A DNA stretch of 64,000 nt from Crossiella sp. SN42 (GTDB taxonomy: Bacteria > Actinomycetota > Actinomycetes > Mycobacteriales > Pseudonocardiaceae). Below, one piece after another: positions 8,451 through 18,486 of this stretch. The notes under the pieces were generated by a model. It saw nothing but the letters and a program-made list of their open reading frames with translations. It was not told the origin of the DNA and made no database searches. Within the stretch, counting starts at the first letter, position 1, and every line of letters begins with the position of its first letter. The translations under genes were made by a program, and so were the position numbers. The stretch spans positions 310,001-374,000 of the forward strand of contig NZ_JAMHIV010000002.1 of assembly GCF_023897065.1 (NCBI RefSeq). The letters are read 5' to 3'.

Positions 8451-8770
8451 GCGGGAGGTTGCGGGGCTGATCGCAGCTTGTGGCGTGGCCCGCCTGACGG
8501 GGCGGGCGGCGCGGCCCTGGCGCTGGCTGCCGACGGGCGCGGGCGGCGCGACCGCGGAGCGGGCGATGCGGGCGGTTCCGCGCGATCCGGGCGGCGGGTG
8601 ATGCGGTGCTGGCCGCTGGGCCGGTGGCGACCGCGGGGCGTGCGGCCCGGTGCGATCCGGGCGGCGGGTGATGGCGGGGCGCTCGGTGCGGGCGGGGCAT
8701 CGAGCGCGGCCGCGACGTCAGTGTGCGCTGGGTGCTACAGCGGATACCCGGGCGGAGAATCCGCGGTGCG
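8451..8770. other. Gene-free GC-rich stretch with short direct repeats
   Basis: These 320 bp carry no gene I can support. A 22-bp direct repeat (starting GCGATCCGGGCGGCGGGTGA) occurs at 8582-8603 and 8652-8673, 70 bp apart, and GCGGGGCTGA recurs at the very end of the kinase gene and about 20 bp on. Open frames through it lack coding character. No rho-independent terminator is obvious after the kinase. Confidence 0.5.
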
Positions 8771-9334
8771 TCAGCGCGAAACGGTGATCTTGCTGATCTC
8801 GGCCAGTTCGTGCGCCACGTCCCACAGCCAGGTGGTGAGGTAGAACGCGCGGCCGAGCTCGTCGCCTGCCTCGGGCTGTTCCCGGCGCAGGTCGTAGATC
8901 GCATCCGGCACCCGCCAGCTGATCGCGGCGGTGATCCGGTAGTCGAGCAGCACCCGGAACCAGGCGCGCATGTGGCGTTCCTCGCGCAGCACGACCATGC
9001 CGCCGCGCTCGGGCAGCGTCGCCCACACCAGGTTGATGTCCTTGTACAAACCGGCGAACAGGTCCGGCTCGTGCCAGAGGCGGACCTCTTCTGACTCTTC
9101 CTCGCAACAGTGCCAGTCCAGGATCGCGTTCAGCCTGCGGTCCTCGGTGGCCTCGGTCGGCAGCGGCAGGCCCAGCTCAGCACCGAGCGGGTAGTCCGTG
9201 TGGTACTGATCCATTCGCCACTGCACCAGTGAGGCGAACCCGGACAGGTGCCGCCGGAGCCAACTGGCCTGCGCCGCGGTGAAGTTCCCGACGACCAGGT
9301 CGTTGGTCCGGTCCCAATGGATCGCTCCGCACAT
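8771..9334 (-). CDS. Conserved hypothetical protein, all-alpha, no family recognised
   Basis: A 187-residue soluble protein rich in Trp, Leu, Glu and Arg, without signal peptide or membrane segment. It contains WHCCEEESEE (109-118) and several amphipathic helices. No catalytic motif is seen. The ATG at 9334 is preferred over the upstream extension to 9442 because GAGGTCAGGG precedes it and coding character starts here. It stands alone on the minus strand, about 120 bp from the DUF3099 gene. Confidence 0.6.
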   Translation of the reverse strand: MCGAIHWDRTNDLVVGNFTAAQASWLRRHLSGFASLVQWRMDQYHTDYPLGAELGLPLPTEATEDRRLNAILDWHCCEEESEEVRLWHEPDLFAGLYKDINLVWATLPERGGMVVLREERHMRAWFRVLLDYRITAAISWRVPDAIYDLRREQPEAGDELGRAFYLTTWLWDVAHELAEISKITVSR

Positions 9335-9454
9335 CCCTGACCTCGGACTCTGACCAGTTTCCGTACCTACAACTACTGGGCGAGTTTCCGCACCGTCCAC
9401 CTGAGCCCCCTGTGATTGAGCGGAACGTAACCATACCGCCACTCCGGGTGGAGA

Positions 9455-9772
9455 TCAGCCCTCGATTACAGGATGTTGTTTCGATTCGATGGCGGTATCG
9501 TCACGCACCCGCCGGAACCGGTTCACCTTCTCCGCCTTTCGCGGCGGGCGGTCGTTGGCGATCAGCACCGCCATCCACGGCAGCGGCACCGACAACACCA
9601 GCAGACCGATCGCCAGCCACGGGATCTGGTAGCAGGCCGCGGCCGCCACCAGGCACGGGATACGCATCGACATCATCAAGAAGTACTTGCGCTTCCGAGC
9701 CGCGAACTGGTCCTCGTAGGACTGCTGCGCCTCAGTGATCAGGACCGGGGTGCCGTCCCGATGTGTGGTCAT
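9455..9772 (-). CDS. DUF3099 membrane protein
   Basis: A 105-residue protein with the DUF3099 signature. A short N-terminal segment (TPVLITEAQQSYEDQ) is followed by two close transmembrane helices (about 31-72) and a basic tail after NDRPPRK. Members occur throughout actinobacteria; the function is unknown. The ATG at 9772 is set by an excellent ribosome site, AAGGAGG, about ten bases upstream. The open frame runs further without coding character. It lies 19 bp downstream of the coiled-coil protein gene and is probably cotranscribed with it. Confidence 0.85.
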   Translation of the reverse strand: MTTHRDGTPVLITEAQQSYEDQFAARKRKYFLMMSMRIPCLVAAAACYQIPWLAIGLLVLSVPLPWMAVLIANDRPPRKAEKVNRFRRVRDDTAIESKQHPVIEG

Positions 9773-9791
9773 CCGACACCACCTCCTTTCG

Positions 9792-10349
9792 TCATCTTTC
9801 CACCAGGTCGGGCCGGGCGGGAGAGCCTTTGGGATCGACAGCTTCGAAGCCGAGATCCGACCGCATGAGATTGCGCAGTCGCGCATAGGCGTCCTGGGCT
9901 TCGGACCAGTACTTTTCGACCAGCTCCAGCCGGATGTCCGCCTTGTTGGGCCGGGTCAGTTCACGGGAGAGCCGGGACCGTGAAATCATTGCGGTGCGCA
10001 ACAAATCCCGAATCTCGCGGGTACCCACCAGATTGATCAGGCCAAGCACATTCTTGGCTTCGATCCAGGCTGTGCGCAGATCGACAAGTTCGAGTTCGCC
10101 GGTATCCAAGTCCACCCCGCGCGCCTTGTCCTTGTGCGGGTGCATCACCCAGTCCCAGGACTCCAGTGCGCCGATCACCTGGGCATAAGCCTCACGCCGG
10201 GCGTCAAATCGTTTGTTGTCCTCATCCCGGCGCTTCTCCCGGTTCCACCGGCGGTCCTCCCGCCAGGCGGCGATGAACTGGGCGCCGAGCACACCGAGGA
10301 GCCCCAGCAGCCCCACGACCACCGGCACCCAGACCGGAACCTGTGTCAT
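9792..10349 (-). CDS. Membrane-anchored coiled-coil protein, function unknown
   Basis: A 185-residue protein. Residues 5-29 are one transmembrane helix followed by a highly charged helix (WREDRRWNREKRRDEDNKRF), then further helical Arg/Glu-rich sequence to the end. The topology suggests a single-pass anchor with a cytoplasmic helical domain. No family is recognised. It has an ATG at 10349, and upstream lies the long gene-free repetitive region, which must hold its promoter. Confidence 0.65.
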   Translation of the reverse strand: MTQVPVWVPVVVGLLGLLGVLGAQFIAAWREDRRWNREKRRDEDNKRFDARREAYAQVIGALESWDWVMHPHKDKARGVDLDTGELELVDLRTAWIEAKNVLGLINLVGTREIRDLLRTAMISRSRLSRELTRPNKADIRLELVEKYWSEAQDAYARLRNLMRSDLGFEAVDPKGSPARPDLVER

Positions 10350-10836
10350 GTCCGCGACAGTAGGCCGGTGGCGCGGGGGTGCTTGCGGGTGGGGCGGGGA
10401 TCGGCAGGGGCGGGATCGGCAGAGTGGGGCGTTGCGGGTGAGGGCGGGGCGGGGTCAGGGCGGGGCTCGGGCGGGTGGGACGAGCGGGGCAAGCGGGCGG
10501 CGGACGGCGGAGCGAGCGAGCGCGGTCAACGGCGGCGGGCGGCTCGCGACTGGTGACGGCGGGCGGCGGCGGGCGGCAGCGACCGGCGACCAGCGGCGGG
10601 TGGCGGGTGGCGGGTCGCTACGGCGGGTGGCGGCGGGCAGGCCACAGCGGGTGGAGGCGGGCGGGCGGGCGGCGGCAGGCCATGGAGGGGGCGGCGGCAG
10701 GCCACGGCCAGTGTTCGGCGGCGGGCGACGGCCGCGGACAGACGGGGCAAGCGAGGCAGGCCGGGCTGCCCGGGGCCGACGGGCAGCCGGGGTGGACGGG
10801 ACAGGTGGGCAGGCGGGCGCCTTGGGAGCGCCGGAA
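10350..10836. other. Gene-free low-complexity GGC/GGT-rich stretch
   Basis: About 490 bp dominated by GGCGGGC and GGCGGGT runs, with strong purine skew on the plus strand. Frames are open in several phases and give Arg/Gly/Ala-rich nonsense, as expected from the composition. GGCGGCAGGCCA recurs at about 10670 and 10695. I see no gene. It borders the 19-bp periodic array and may be an older, more eroded part of the same expansion. Confidence 0.6.
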
Positions 10837-11720
10837 GTACCGGTTCAGCCAGGGCGCTTTGGTCGACCGGGCGTGCCCGGTTCGACCGGGACCCACCGCT
10901 TTGACTAGTGGCCACCGGTTTAACCGGCTCACACCGGTCCAACCGGGGCGCCCCGGTTGGACCAGCGAGCACCGGTTTAACTGGTGCGCCCCGGTTTAAC
11001 TGGTGCTCGCTGGTTTAACCGGTGGTTACCGCTTAAACCGGCGGGCACCGCTATGACTGGTGGCCACCGGCACGACCGGCGACCGACCGTACAAGCGATG
11101 ATCAACCGGGCGGGGTGGCGGCCAACCTCGCGACCGCTGGCCAACCGCTCGAGGGCTGCCGACCCCGGCGATCGACCACACGGAGAGCGGCCAACTGCGC
11201 GGATGCGGGCCAGTCTCGCGAGTGGCGGCCAAGCGCTCGAGGGTGGAGATCAACGTCATGAGTGGAGGCCAACATCGCGAGTGGAGATCAACGCAGCGGA
11301 TAGAGGCCAACGCCGCGGGCGGAGATCAGCGTCGCGGGTAGAGGTCAACGTCGCGGGTAGAGGTCAACGTCGCAGGTGGAGGCCGAGCCGAGGGTGGCGG
11401 CCAAGCTCGAGAACGGAGGACGGGCACGAGGGGCGGCCAAGCTCGCGGCGGAGGTCGGCGTCGCGGATGGAGGTCCCTGTCGCGGGTGGTGGCCGAGTGC
11501 TCGACTACTGACCAACCGTATGAGTGGTGGGCGGCGCGCTGAGTGGCGGCTGGCCTGGTGAGTGGCGGTGGGTGCACGAGTGGTGGTCGCTCTGGCAAGT
11601 GGTGTTCACCTGTATTGGCGGTGGTCGCCTGTACAGCCGGTGGTCACCGGTTTAAGTGGGGACTACCGGTTTAAGTGGTGGGGGCCGGCTTAAGGGGTGG
11701 GTACCGGTTATACCGGTTAG
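10837..11720. repeat. Degenerate tandem array, 19-bp period, about 46 units
   Basis: From about 10837 to 11720 the sequence can be cut into successive 19-mers. The left part follows a CACCGGTTTAACTGGTGCG-type unit (for example at 10913, 10932, 10951, 10970, 10989, 11008, 11027, 11046, 11065). The middle follows GTCGCGGGTAGAGGTCAAC (11331, 11350 identical; neighbours at 11274-11312 and 11369). The right end returns to GGTCACCGGTTTAAGTGGG (from 11641). Small phase slips occur near 11179-11190 and 11229-11250. The left unit is itself nearly palindromic around TTTAA/TTAAA. A 19-bp period is not a multiple of three, so this is not a coding repeat. It is not a CRISPR because there are no unique spacers. 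Confidence 0.85.
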
Positions 11721-11730
11721 GCTGGCTGGT

Positions 11731-12324
11731 ATGGGTGAGGAGGCGGCTGGGCTGCCGATGGTGGGGCATGACGGGCAGCGGTATCGGTTCAATCCTGGGG
11801 CGTTGTGTCTGGAGCTGCTGGTCAGCAGCGGGGAGGATGAGCGCGGTACCTGGGAGGTGCTGGGTGCGGTTGAGGACTTCCGGCGTTGGTTGACCGACAC
11901 GCGGTTTGGCAAGGCTCGGATCGAGCTGAGTGCTGCGGAGCTGGGTGAGCTGAAGAAGTTGCGGGAGTCCGTCTGGCAGTGTGCGGTTCGGGCTGCGCGG
12001 CGGGAGCCGATCCGGCGGGTGCACTTCTCCGACTGGAACCGGTTGGCCGCCGCGCCGCCGCCGGTGCCCAAGTTGACCAGCAATGGGCGGCAGTGGCAGG
12101 AGCCGGTTGCCGGATCCGCTGTGTTGTCCGCCTTTGCCAGGGATGCCATTGAGTTGTTCGGGGGGCCCTACCTCGACCGGGTTCGGCATTGTTCGGGCGG
12201 GGACTGCGAGCTGATCTTCGTGGACACCTCCCGGCCCGGTCAGCGGCGCTGGTGTTCGATGCAGCGGTGTGGCAACCGGGCCAAGCAGCGCGGACGGCAG
12301 GGAGCCGCGCATGGTCACGCTTGA
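11731..12324 (+). CDS. CGNR zinc-finger (ABATE-domain) protein
   Basis: A 197-residue protein with an N-terminal stress-response ABATE-type domain and a C-terminal CGNR zinc finger. The finger has HCSGGDCELIFVD, a tryptophan and WCSMQRCGNRAK, giving four cysteines. CGNR proteins are putative DNA-binding regulators. The ATG at 11731 starts just after the 19-bp array ends; the open frame extends into the array but without coding character. Its 3' end overlaps the PucR-type gene by 14 bp, so the two are coupled, and any promoter must lie in the repeat array. Confidence 0.85.
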   Translation: MGEEAAGLPMVGHDGQRYRFNPGALCLELLVSSGEDERGTWEVLGAVEDFRRWLTDTRFGKARIELSAAELGELKKLRESVWQCAVRAARREPIRRVHFSDWNRLAAAPPPVPKLTSNGRQWQEPVAGSAVLSAFARDAIELFGGPYLDRVRHCSGGDCELIFVDTSRPGQRRWCSMQRCGNRAKQRGRQGAAHGHA

Positions 12325-13858
12325 GCGGTTGGTCGACGTGCTCGGTGGGCTGGGCACGCGGCTGGGGTGTGCGCCTCGGGGGCGGGAGGTCGAGCTGCGG
12401 GGACTGTCGCTGCATGATCCGACCGAGTCGCATCCGACCAGTCCGACCGACGTGTTGCTGGGCATCGGCACCGGGTCGGTGACCGCGGCGGCCCGGCTGG
12501 TGCGCGGGACCACCGCCGCGGCCGTGGTGTTGCACGGGCCGCCGGAGCTGGATGAGCGGGTGCTGGCCGCGGCTCGGAGTTCGGGGGCCGCGGTGTTGAT
12601 GGTTGATCCGGCGGTGCCGTGGAGTCATCTGGCGGGGCTGATTCACACGTTGGTGCTCAGTGGGCAGGGGCCCAGCCGGGATGTGCCGGGGGATCTGTTC
12701 GCGGTGGCGGATGCGATCGCGGCGGTGGTGGGCGGGCCGGTCACCATCGAGGATCTCCAGTCCAGGGTGCTGGCCTACTCCAACCGGCAGGAGGACGTGG
12801 ACGCGGCGCGGGTGCAGACCATCCTGGGGCGGCGGGTGCCGCCGGATGTGCTCAAGGCCCTGGAAGAACACGGCGTGTTCAAGCATCTGGCCAACTCTGA
12901 CGAGCCGCTGCTGGTGCCGGCGCTGACGCCTGGGTTGCTGGGTCGCCTGATCGTGGCTATTCGGGCTGGGCGGGAACTTCTTGGGTCGGTGTGGGTCGAG
13001 GTGACGCCGCCGGTGCGGCCGCAGGCGCACTCGGCCATGGTGGACGGGGCGCGCACCGCGGCACTGCACCTGCTGCGCGCCCGTGCGGGGGCCGATCTGG
13101 AGCGGCGGGCCGAGGCTGATGCCGTGCTGAGTCTGTTGGACGGCACCGCGGACGCGCCGGGCACGTTGTCCCGGCTCGGGCTGGCCGCCGGGGCGTTGCG
13201 GGTGGTGGCGTTGCACGCGCACGCCGGGATGAACGAGCACGGGGCCGCGCTGCTCGCCTTCGAGCGGGCCACCTCCGGGTTCGGCTGGTCGCGGCCCGGC
13301 CGCAGCGCGTTGCTCGGCAACGTGCTCTACACCGTGCTGCCCGATGACAACCCGGCCCGCGACTGGCTGCGTTCGCTGCTGCGCGAGCTGCCCGCCGACG
13401 TGGCCGTGCACGCGGGTATCGGCGGCCGGGCCAATCCCGGCGACCTGCCGGCCAGCCGCTTGGAGGCCGAGGAGTGTCTGGCGGCGCGGGTGGCGGGGCT
13501 GGTTGACACCGACACCGTGGACTACGACGAGCACTGGGCGCAGGTGTTGCTGCTGCGGCTGCGCACCGCGGCCGAAGCCGGGCGGCTGCCCACGCGCGGG
13601 CCGGTGGCCGACCTGCTCCGGCAGGACACCGAGCACGGCACCGACTACCTGGCCACGCTGCGCGCCTGGCTGGCCGCGGGTGGGGACGGCAAGGCCGCCG
13701 CGCGCAGGCTCGCCGTGCATCCCAACACCCTGCGCTACCGGCTGCGCAAGATCGAGCAGCTGACCGCGCTGCGCCTGGACGAGGCCGACCAACGGCTGGC
13801 CCTGACCGTCGCGCTGGCCGCGCTGCCGGCGCAAGGATCGCGTCAAGATCGCTGGTAG
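12311..13858 (+). CDS. PucR-family transcriptional regulator
   Basis: A 515-residue regulator with the PucR/CdaR-like layout: N-terminal purine-catabolism-regulator-like domain (about 1-125), central GGDEF-like/GAF-like region, and C-terminal PucR helix-turn-helix (about 455-505, KAAARRLAVHPNTLRYRLRK). Proteins of this type usually activate catabolic genes in response to a small ligand. The ATG at 12311 lies inside the end of the CGNR gene in another frame. The target is not evident. Confidence 0.87.
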   Translation: MVTLERLVDVLGGLGTRLGCAPRGREVELRGLSLHDPTESHPTSPTDVLLGIGTGSVTAAARLVRGTTAAAVVLHGPPELDERVLAAARSSGAAVLMVDPAVPWSHLAGLIHTLVLSGQGPSRDVPGDLFAVADAIAAVVGGPVTIEDLQSRVLAYSNRQEDVDAARVQTILGRRVPPDVLKALEEHGVFKHLANSDEPLLVPALTPGLLGRLIVAIRAGRELLGSVWVEVTPPVRPQAHSAMVDGARTAALHLLRARAGADLERRAEADAVLSLLDGTADAPGTLSRLGLAAGALRVVALHAHAGMNEHGAALLAFERATSGFGWSRPGRSALLGNVLYTVLPDDNPARDWLRSLLRELPADVAVHAGIGGRANPGDLPASRLEAEECLAARVAGLVDTDTVDYDEHWAQVLLLRLRTAAEAGRLPTRGPVADLLRQDTEHGTDYLATLRAWLAAGGDGKAAARRLAVHPNTLRYRLRKIEQLTALRLDEADQRLALTVALAALPAQGSRQDRW

Positions 13859-13921
13859 CGGCGTCAACGAGGCGTGAACGGGGGTTCTCCGCGACCGGTC
13901 CGCGGCCCGACCATTCCGGTC

Positions 13922-14041
13922 GTGGCCAACCTGCCTTACACCCTCGCGCTGATCGGCGGCTTCGTCTTCCTCGCGCTGGCCGTCCGCGCGGTCCAGTGGC
14001 GCGTCACGGTCCGGCCAGCGCGGCGGCCACCGAACAGGTGA
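13922..14041 (+). CDS. Possible 39-residue single-pass membrane peptide
   Basis: GTG 13922 opens a 39-codon frame with a clean hydrophobic helix (LPYTLALIGGFVFLALAV) and a basic tail ending RPARRPPNR. It overlaps the end of the convergent C45-type gene by 38 bp. The helix-plus-basic-tail pattern resembles small bacterial membrane peptides, but no homologue is recognised and no strong ribosome site is seen. Confidence 0.3.
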   Translation: MANLPYTLALIGGFVFLALAVRAVQWRVTVRPARRPPNR

Positions 14042-15047
14042 AGCGCTTTCCGCTGCTGGGCACCACGGTCAGCTCCGCCGCGGCCAGGTCCACCACGCAG
14101 GTGGCCAGGGTGGCCGAGTCGCCCTCGGCAGGCTGACGGCAGACGCCGCGCGGGTGCGGGCTGGTCAGCACGTCCAGGAACCACTCCACATCCGGCTCGG
14201 CGGGCGGTTCAAGGGCGTCCAGGACCTTCGCCCGCTCGCGGCTGGACCGGGTGACCAGCTCGGGCAGGTCCAGGTGGCGCAGGTGGTTGGTGTGCCAGAG
14301 CGGGCCCTGGCCCGCCTCCTCGACCGCGCTCGACCCGGCCGCGGCCTCCACGTGCGCCACCCGGCCGGTGCGCAGCTCGGCCAGGTTGTAGGCGAACCCG
14401 CCGGCGGAGGGCAGCTCGGTGAGCAGCCGGACGGCCTCGTCCAGGTCCCGGGCCCGGTGCACCGCGCGGGCCACGAAGTGCCTGCCCGGCGCGATGGCCG
14501 GTTCGGTCACCGGCAGGTGGTCCAGGCCGAAGACCAGGCCGTGGCCGGTCAGGGTGAAGGCGTTGCTGGGCAGCATGCCCGGGTACCAGAGCGCGGTGAC
14601 CGGGACCTCGCCCGCGCAGTCCAGGGTGACCAGCAGCAGGCGGCCGGCCAGCTCGGCGCCGCCGTCCTCGTTGTGCGCGAACACCCGGCCCGGCCAGGCC
14701 AGGTCCGAACAGCCCGCGCTGCTCGCCTGCGCGGGCAGGTCGCCGCGCAGGTTGACCAGCAGCAGGGTCCGCTCGGACTGGTTCGCGCCCTGGGCCATCG
14801 CCGCGAGCTCGGCATATTCCTGAGCGTGGTTCACCCTGGTCAGCGCACTGATTCTGGACAGCCGGACCAGGCCGGTGTCGGTGCGGGCGTAGCGGTCCAG
14901 CGCGGGCCACTCCGGCAGCGAGTGCACCGCCTCGGCGATCTCGGCCCGGTACTCCTCGCCGAGCGCGCGGAAGACCTCCAGGCGGGGTCCGGTCAGCCCG
15001 GCCCAGCGCAGGCCGTCCAGCTCGCGGTGCGCGTGCGCCACGGACAT
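14004..15047 (-). CDS. C45-family (acyl-CoA:6-APA acyltransferase-like) Ntn hydrolase
   Basis: A 347-residue member of the peptidase C45/isopenicillin N acyltransferase-like family. In this family the precursor cuts itself before a cysteine in a G-C-[ST] motif. Here it is AGCSDLAW with Cys113, followed by the expected FAHNEDGG. Downstream segments include GHGLVFGLDHLP and ATCVVDLAAAELTV near the end. The substrate could be an acylated amino acid or peptide (carcinine-hydrolase-like enzymes share the fold). The ATG at 15047 is preceded by GGAGGGGAGAT, which fixes the start in a much longer open frame. Confidence 0.8.
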   Translation of the reverse strand: MSVAHAHRELDGLRWAGLTGPRLEVFRALGEEYRAEIAEAVHSLPEWPALDRYARTDTGLVRLSRISALTRVNHAQEYAELAAMAQGANQSERTLLLVNLRGDLPAQASSAGCSDLAWPGRVFAHNEDGGAELAGRLLLVTLDCAGEVPVTALWYPGMLPSNAFTLTGHGLVFGLDHLPVTEPAIAPGRHFVARAVHRARDLDEAVRLLTELPSAGGFAYNLAELRTGRVAHVEAAAGSSAVEEAGQGPLWHTNHLRHLDLPELVTRSSRERAKVLDALEPPAEPDVEWFLDVLTSPHPRGVCRQPAEGDSATLATCVVDLAAAELTVVPSSGKRFTCSVAAALAGP

Positions 15048-15125
15048 GGGATCTCCCCTCCTGCGTTTCAACATAGGGGGACGGGCGGAGGAGTGGGGAT
15101 CGGCGAAACGTGTGAGGATCTTCGC

Positions 15126-16634
15126 GTGTTCGGCATTGGGATCGATGACCAGGTATGCGACCGGCTGCGGACGGCTTTCCTGTCCGCGGACTACCACGCC
15201 GACGGCGTGCTCGAACTGCTCGGCCCGGCCGCGCACGCCGCGCTGGGCCGCGGTGAGCTGGAACCGGCCGCGCGCGCCTGCGCCGACGGCGGTGCGCTGG
15301 GCGCGCTGGTCCGGCTGTTCCTGCTGAACGAGCCGGTGCGGGAGAGCGAGGCCGCGGCGGCGCTGCGGCCGCTGCCGGTGGCCGAGGCGATCACCGCCGG
15401 AGTGCTGCGCGCTGACGGCGAGCAGGTGCGGGCCGCGCTGGACATCCGGCCCTACGGCGACGACCAGGGCTCCTGGTGGGTGATCTCCGACCTGGACTCC
15501 GAGGCCCTCGGCGGCCCGGTGCCCACTGACCACGTGCTCGGTGTCGGACACGCCTCGATCAGCCTGGCCAGGGCCACCGCGCGCCGCCCGGTCGGCACCC
15601 TGCTCGACCTGGGCACCGGCTGCGGGGTGCAGTCGCTGCACGCGAGCAGGCACGCCGAGCACGTCACCGCCACCGACCTCTCCGGCCGGGCGCTCGCGCT
15701 GGCCTCGGCCACCTTCCGGCTCAACCAGCTGGACGTGGAGCTGGCCCGCGGCGAGTGGTTCGCGCCGGTGGCCGGTCGACGGTTCCAACAGGTGGTGTGC
15801 AACCCGCCGTTCGTGGTCGGGCCGCCGAGGGTGGACTACGTCTACCGCGACTCCGGGCTGTCCGGGGACTCGGCCAGCGAGCTGGTCATCCGGCAGCTGC
15901 CCGCGCACCTGGCCGACGGCGGAGTGGGGCAGCTGCTCGCCTCCTGGCTGCACGTCAAGGGTCAGGACTGGGCCGAGCGGGTCGCCTCCTGGCTGCCCGG
16001 GACCGGGCTGGACGCCTGGGTGGTGCAGCGCGATGTGGCCGATCCGGCGCTCTACGTCGGCACCTGGCTGCGCGACGCCGGGGTGGACCCGCGCTCGCCG
16101 GAGGGCCGGGAGCAGGCGGGGCGCTGGCTGGACTGGTTCGCCGAGAACCAGGTCGAGGGCATCGGGTTCGGCTTCGTGACCCTGCGGCACACCCAGTCCG
16201 GGCCCGCCGACATCGTCTGCGAGGACCTGCGCCAGGCCTACGACGACCCGCTGGGCCCGGAGACCGCGGGCTGGCTGGACCGGGTGGCCTGGCTTCGTCA
16301 GCACAGCGCGGATGAGGACCTGCTCGCCGCCCGGCTCACCGTGCCGGCCGCGGTGCTGCTGGAAGAGGTGTCCAGCCCGGCCGAGGACGGCTGGACCTCG
16401 GTGGTGCGCCGCCTGCACCGCCAGGACGGGCCGGGCTGGCAGCACGACCTGGACGAGCTCGCCGCCGCGCTGCTGGCCGGCTGCCGGGGCCACCTGGACC
16501 TGGCCGACCTGCTCGGCCTGCTGGCCGCCGCGCACGACCTGCCGCCGCAGGTGCTGGCCATGGGCGCGCTGCCCGCGGTGCGCAACCTGATCCGGCACGG
16601 GATGCTGGTGCCCGCCGACTGGGTGGTCACGTGA
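15126..16634 (+). CDS. Class I SAM-dependent methyltransferase with NPPF motif
   Basis: A 502-residue protein. Residues about 1-120 are a helical N-terminal domain. Then comes a Rossmann methyltransferase core with motif [14 protein letters not shown] and motif [12 protein letters not shown], then a C-terminal extension. The NPPF/NPPY motif marks enzymes that methylate an amide or an exocyclic amine, such as HemK/PrmC and RsmC/D types. The target (protein glutamine or RNA base) is not settled by the sequence. GTG 15126 is the first plausible start; the frame opens far upstream only as a shadow. It overlaps dtd as GTGA, so the two genes are coupled. Confidence 0.82.
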   Translation: MFGIGIDDQVCDRLRTAFLSADYHADGVLELLGPAAHAALGRGELEPAARACADGGALGALVRLFLLNEPVRESEAAAALRPLPVAEAITAGVLRADGEQVRAALDIRPYGDDQGSWWVISDLDSEALGGPVPTDHVLGVGHASISLARATARRPVGTLLDLGTGCGVQSLHASRHAEHVTATDLSGRALALASATFRLNQLDVELARGEWFAPVAGRRFQQVVCNPPFVVGPPRVDYVYRDSGLSGDSASELVIRQLPAHLADGGVGQLLASWLHVKGQDWAERVASWLPGTGLDAWVVQRDVADPALYVGTWLRDAGVDPRSPEGREQAGRWLDWFAENQVEGIGFGFVTLRHTQSGPADIVCEDLRQAYDDPLGPETAGWLDRVAWLRQHSADEDLLAARLTVPAAVLLEEVSSPAEDGWTSVVRRLHRQDGPGWQHDLDELAAALLAGCRGHLDLADLLGLLAAAHDLPPQVLAMGALPAVRNLIRHGMLVPADWVVT

Positions 16635-17056
16635 GGGCGGTCGTCTCCCGGGTGAGCCGGGCCAGCGTGACCGTGGACGGCGAGGTGGTGGGCGCGATCG
16701 ACGAGCCGGGACTGCTGGTCCTGCTCGGCGTCACGCACACCGACACCGAGGCGACCGCGGCCACCATGGCCCGGAAGCTGCACGAGTTGCGCGTCCTGCG
16801 GGATGAGCAGTCCTGTGCCGAAACCGGGGCCCCGCTGCTCGTAGTGAGCCAGTTCACTCTGTACGGCCAGACCCGCAAGGGCAGGCGGCCCTCCTGGACC
16901 GAGGCGGCCCGGCCGGAAGCCGCCGAACCCTTGGTGGCCGCGGTGGTAGAAGCCCTGCGTAACCGGGGTGCGCGAGTGGAGACCGGGCGGTTCCGGGCGG
17001 CCATGGCGGTGGAAAGCGTGAACGACGGCCCATTCACCGTGCTGGTCGATCTTTAA
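16631..17056 (+). CDS. dtd: D-aminoacyl-tRNA deacylase
   Basis: A 141-residue protein of normal length for bacterial Dtd, with both signature motifs: SQFTLYG (73-79) and NDGPFT (131-136) containing the Gly-cisPro chirality filter. It hydrolyses D-aminoacyl-tRNA in the cytosol, recycling tRNA charged with D-tyrosine and other D-amino acids. It starts at GTG 16631 overlapping the methyltransferase stop, suggesting coupled translation. It ends about 260 bp before the sigma factor gene. Confidence 0.96.
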   Translation: MRAVVSRVSRASVTVDGEVVGAIDEPGLLVLLGVTHTDTEATAATMARKLHELRVLRDEQSCAETGAPLLVVSQFTLYGQTRKGRRPSWTEAARPEAAEPLVAAVVEALRNRGARVETGRFRAAMAVESVNDGPFTVLVDL

Positions 17057-17147
17057 GGGTTCTCTTTACGCCTTCTCAGCGAATCCTCAGCCTGCGGAAG
17101 CAACCCCGCAGGAGCGCCTGACGTCTTGCAAATAGAGAGTGGGTACC

Positions 17148-17174
17148 GGGAACGAAACCGCGATCGGCTTCGTT
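17148..17174 (+). promoter_or_regulatory. ECF-sigma (SigH/SigR/SigE-type) promoter upstream of sigB
   Basis: GGGAAC (17148-17153) and CGTT (17171-17174) are separated by 17 bp. This equals the GGAAY-N18-GTT spacing of SigR/SigH-type promoters. It lies 145 bp before the sigB ATG in an otherwise gene-free leader (17057-17318). In Mycobacterium tuberculosis sigB is known to be transcribed by such ECF factors, so the site makes biological sense. Confidence 0.65.
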
Positions 17175-17318
17175 ATCCAAGTGTCCAGCCAGGACAGGAC
17201 GGGGAATCCGAACAGGGACGGAACCCCGCACTGAAGGGGCCGCCGCGCAACGGGGCGTCGGCTTGGTGACGCATGCCCGCATGACGCCTGTTTGCCCGCG
17301 ACCAGGGAGGGAGCTCCG

Positions 17319-18305
<987 letters not shown>

Positions 18306-18435
18306 CGCTGAGTAGTCCCCCGGCTCACCCAGATAGCCGCGTTGACTTGTGACCTGCCTCACGGCACGGTTCTCAAGAACCAACACAGACTGCGCAGCCC
18401 GGACGTACCACTGCGACCGGACTGCACACCCCGGG

Positions 18436-18466
18436 AGGTCGGACCCGTCGGGGGCGGGTCCGGCCT
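18436..18466. terminator. Bidirectional hairpin between sigB and the phosphatase gene
   Basis: AGGTCGGACCCG (18436-18447) pairs with CGGGTCCGGCCT (18455-18466), a 12-bp stem with one G-T wobble and a 7-nt loop. It sits between two convergent genes. There is no long U-tract, as is common in actinomycetes. Confidence 0.75.
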
Positions 18467-18486
18467 TCCGACATGTCCGGGGCCGG

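Noticed and set aside
10213-11598. Several open frames on both strands across the repeat region
   Set aside because: Low-complexity read-through of the 19-bp array and GGC runs. All phases are open, with no ribosome site or family match.
10837-11720. CRISPR array
   Set aside because: Units are contiguous 19-mers that drift, with no spacers of constant length and no cas genes.
14154-15125. N-terminal extension of the methyltransferase frame
   Set aside because: It is antisense to the C45-type gene; the domain and coding character begin at 15126.
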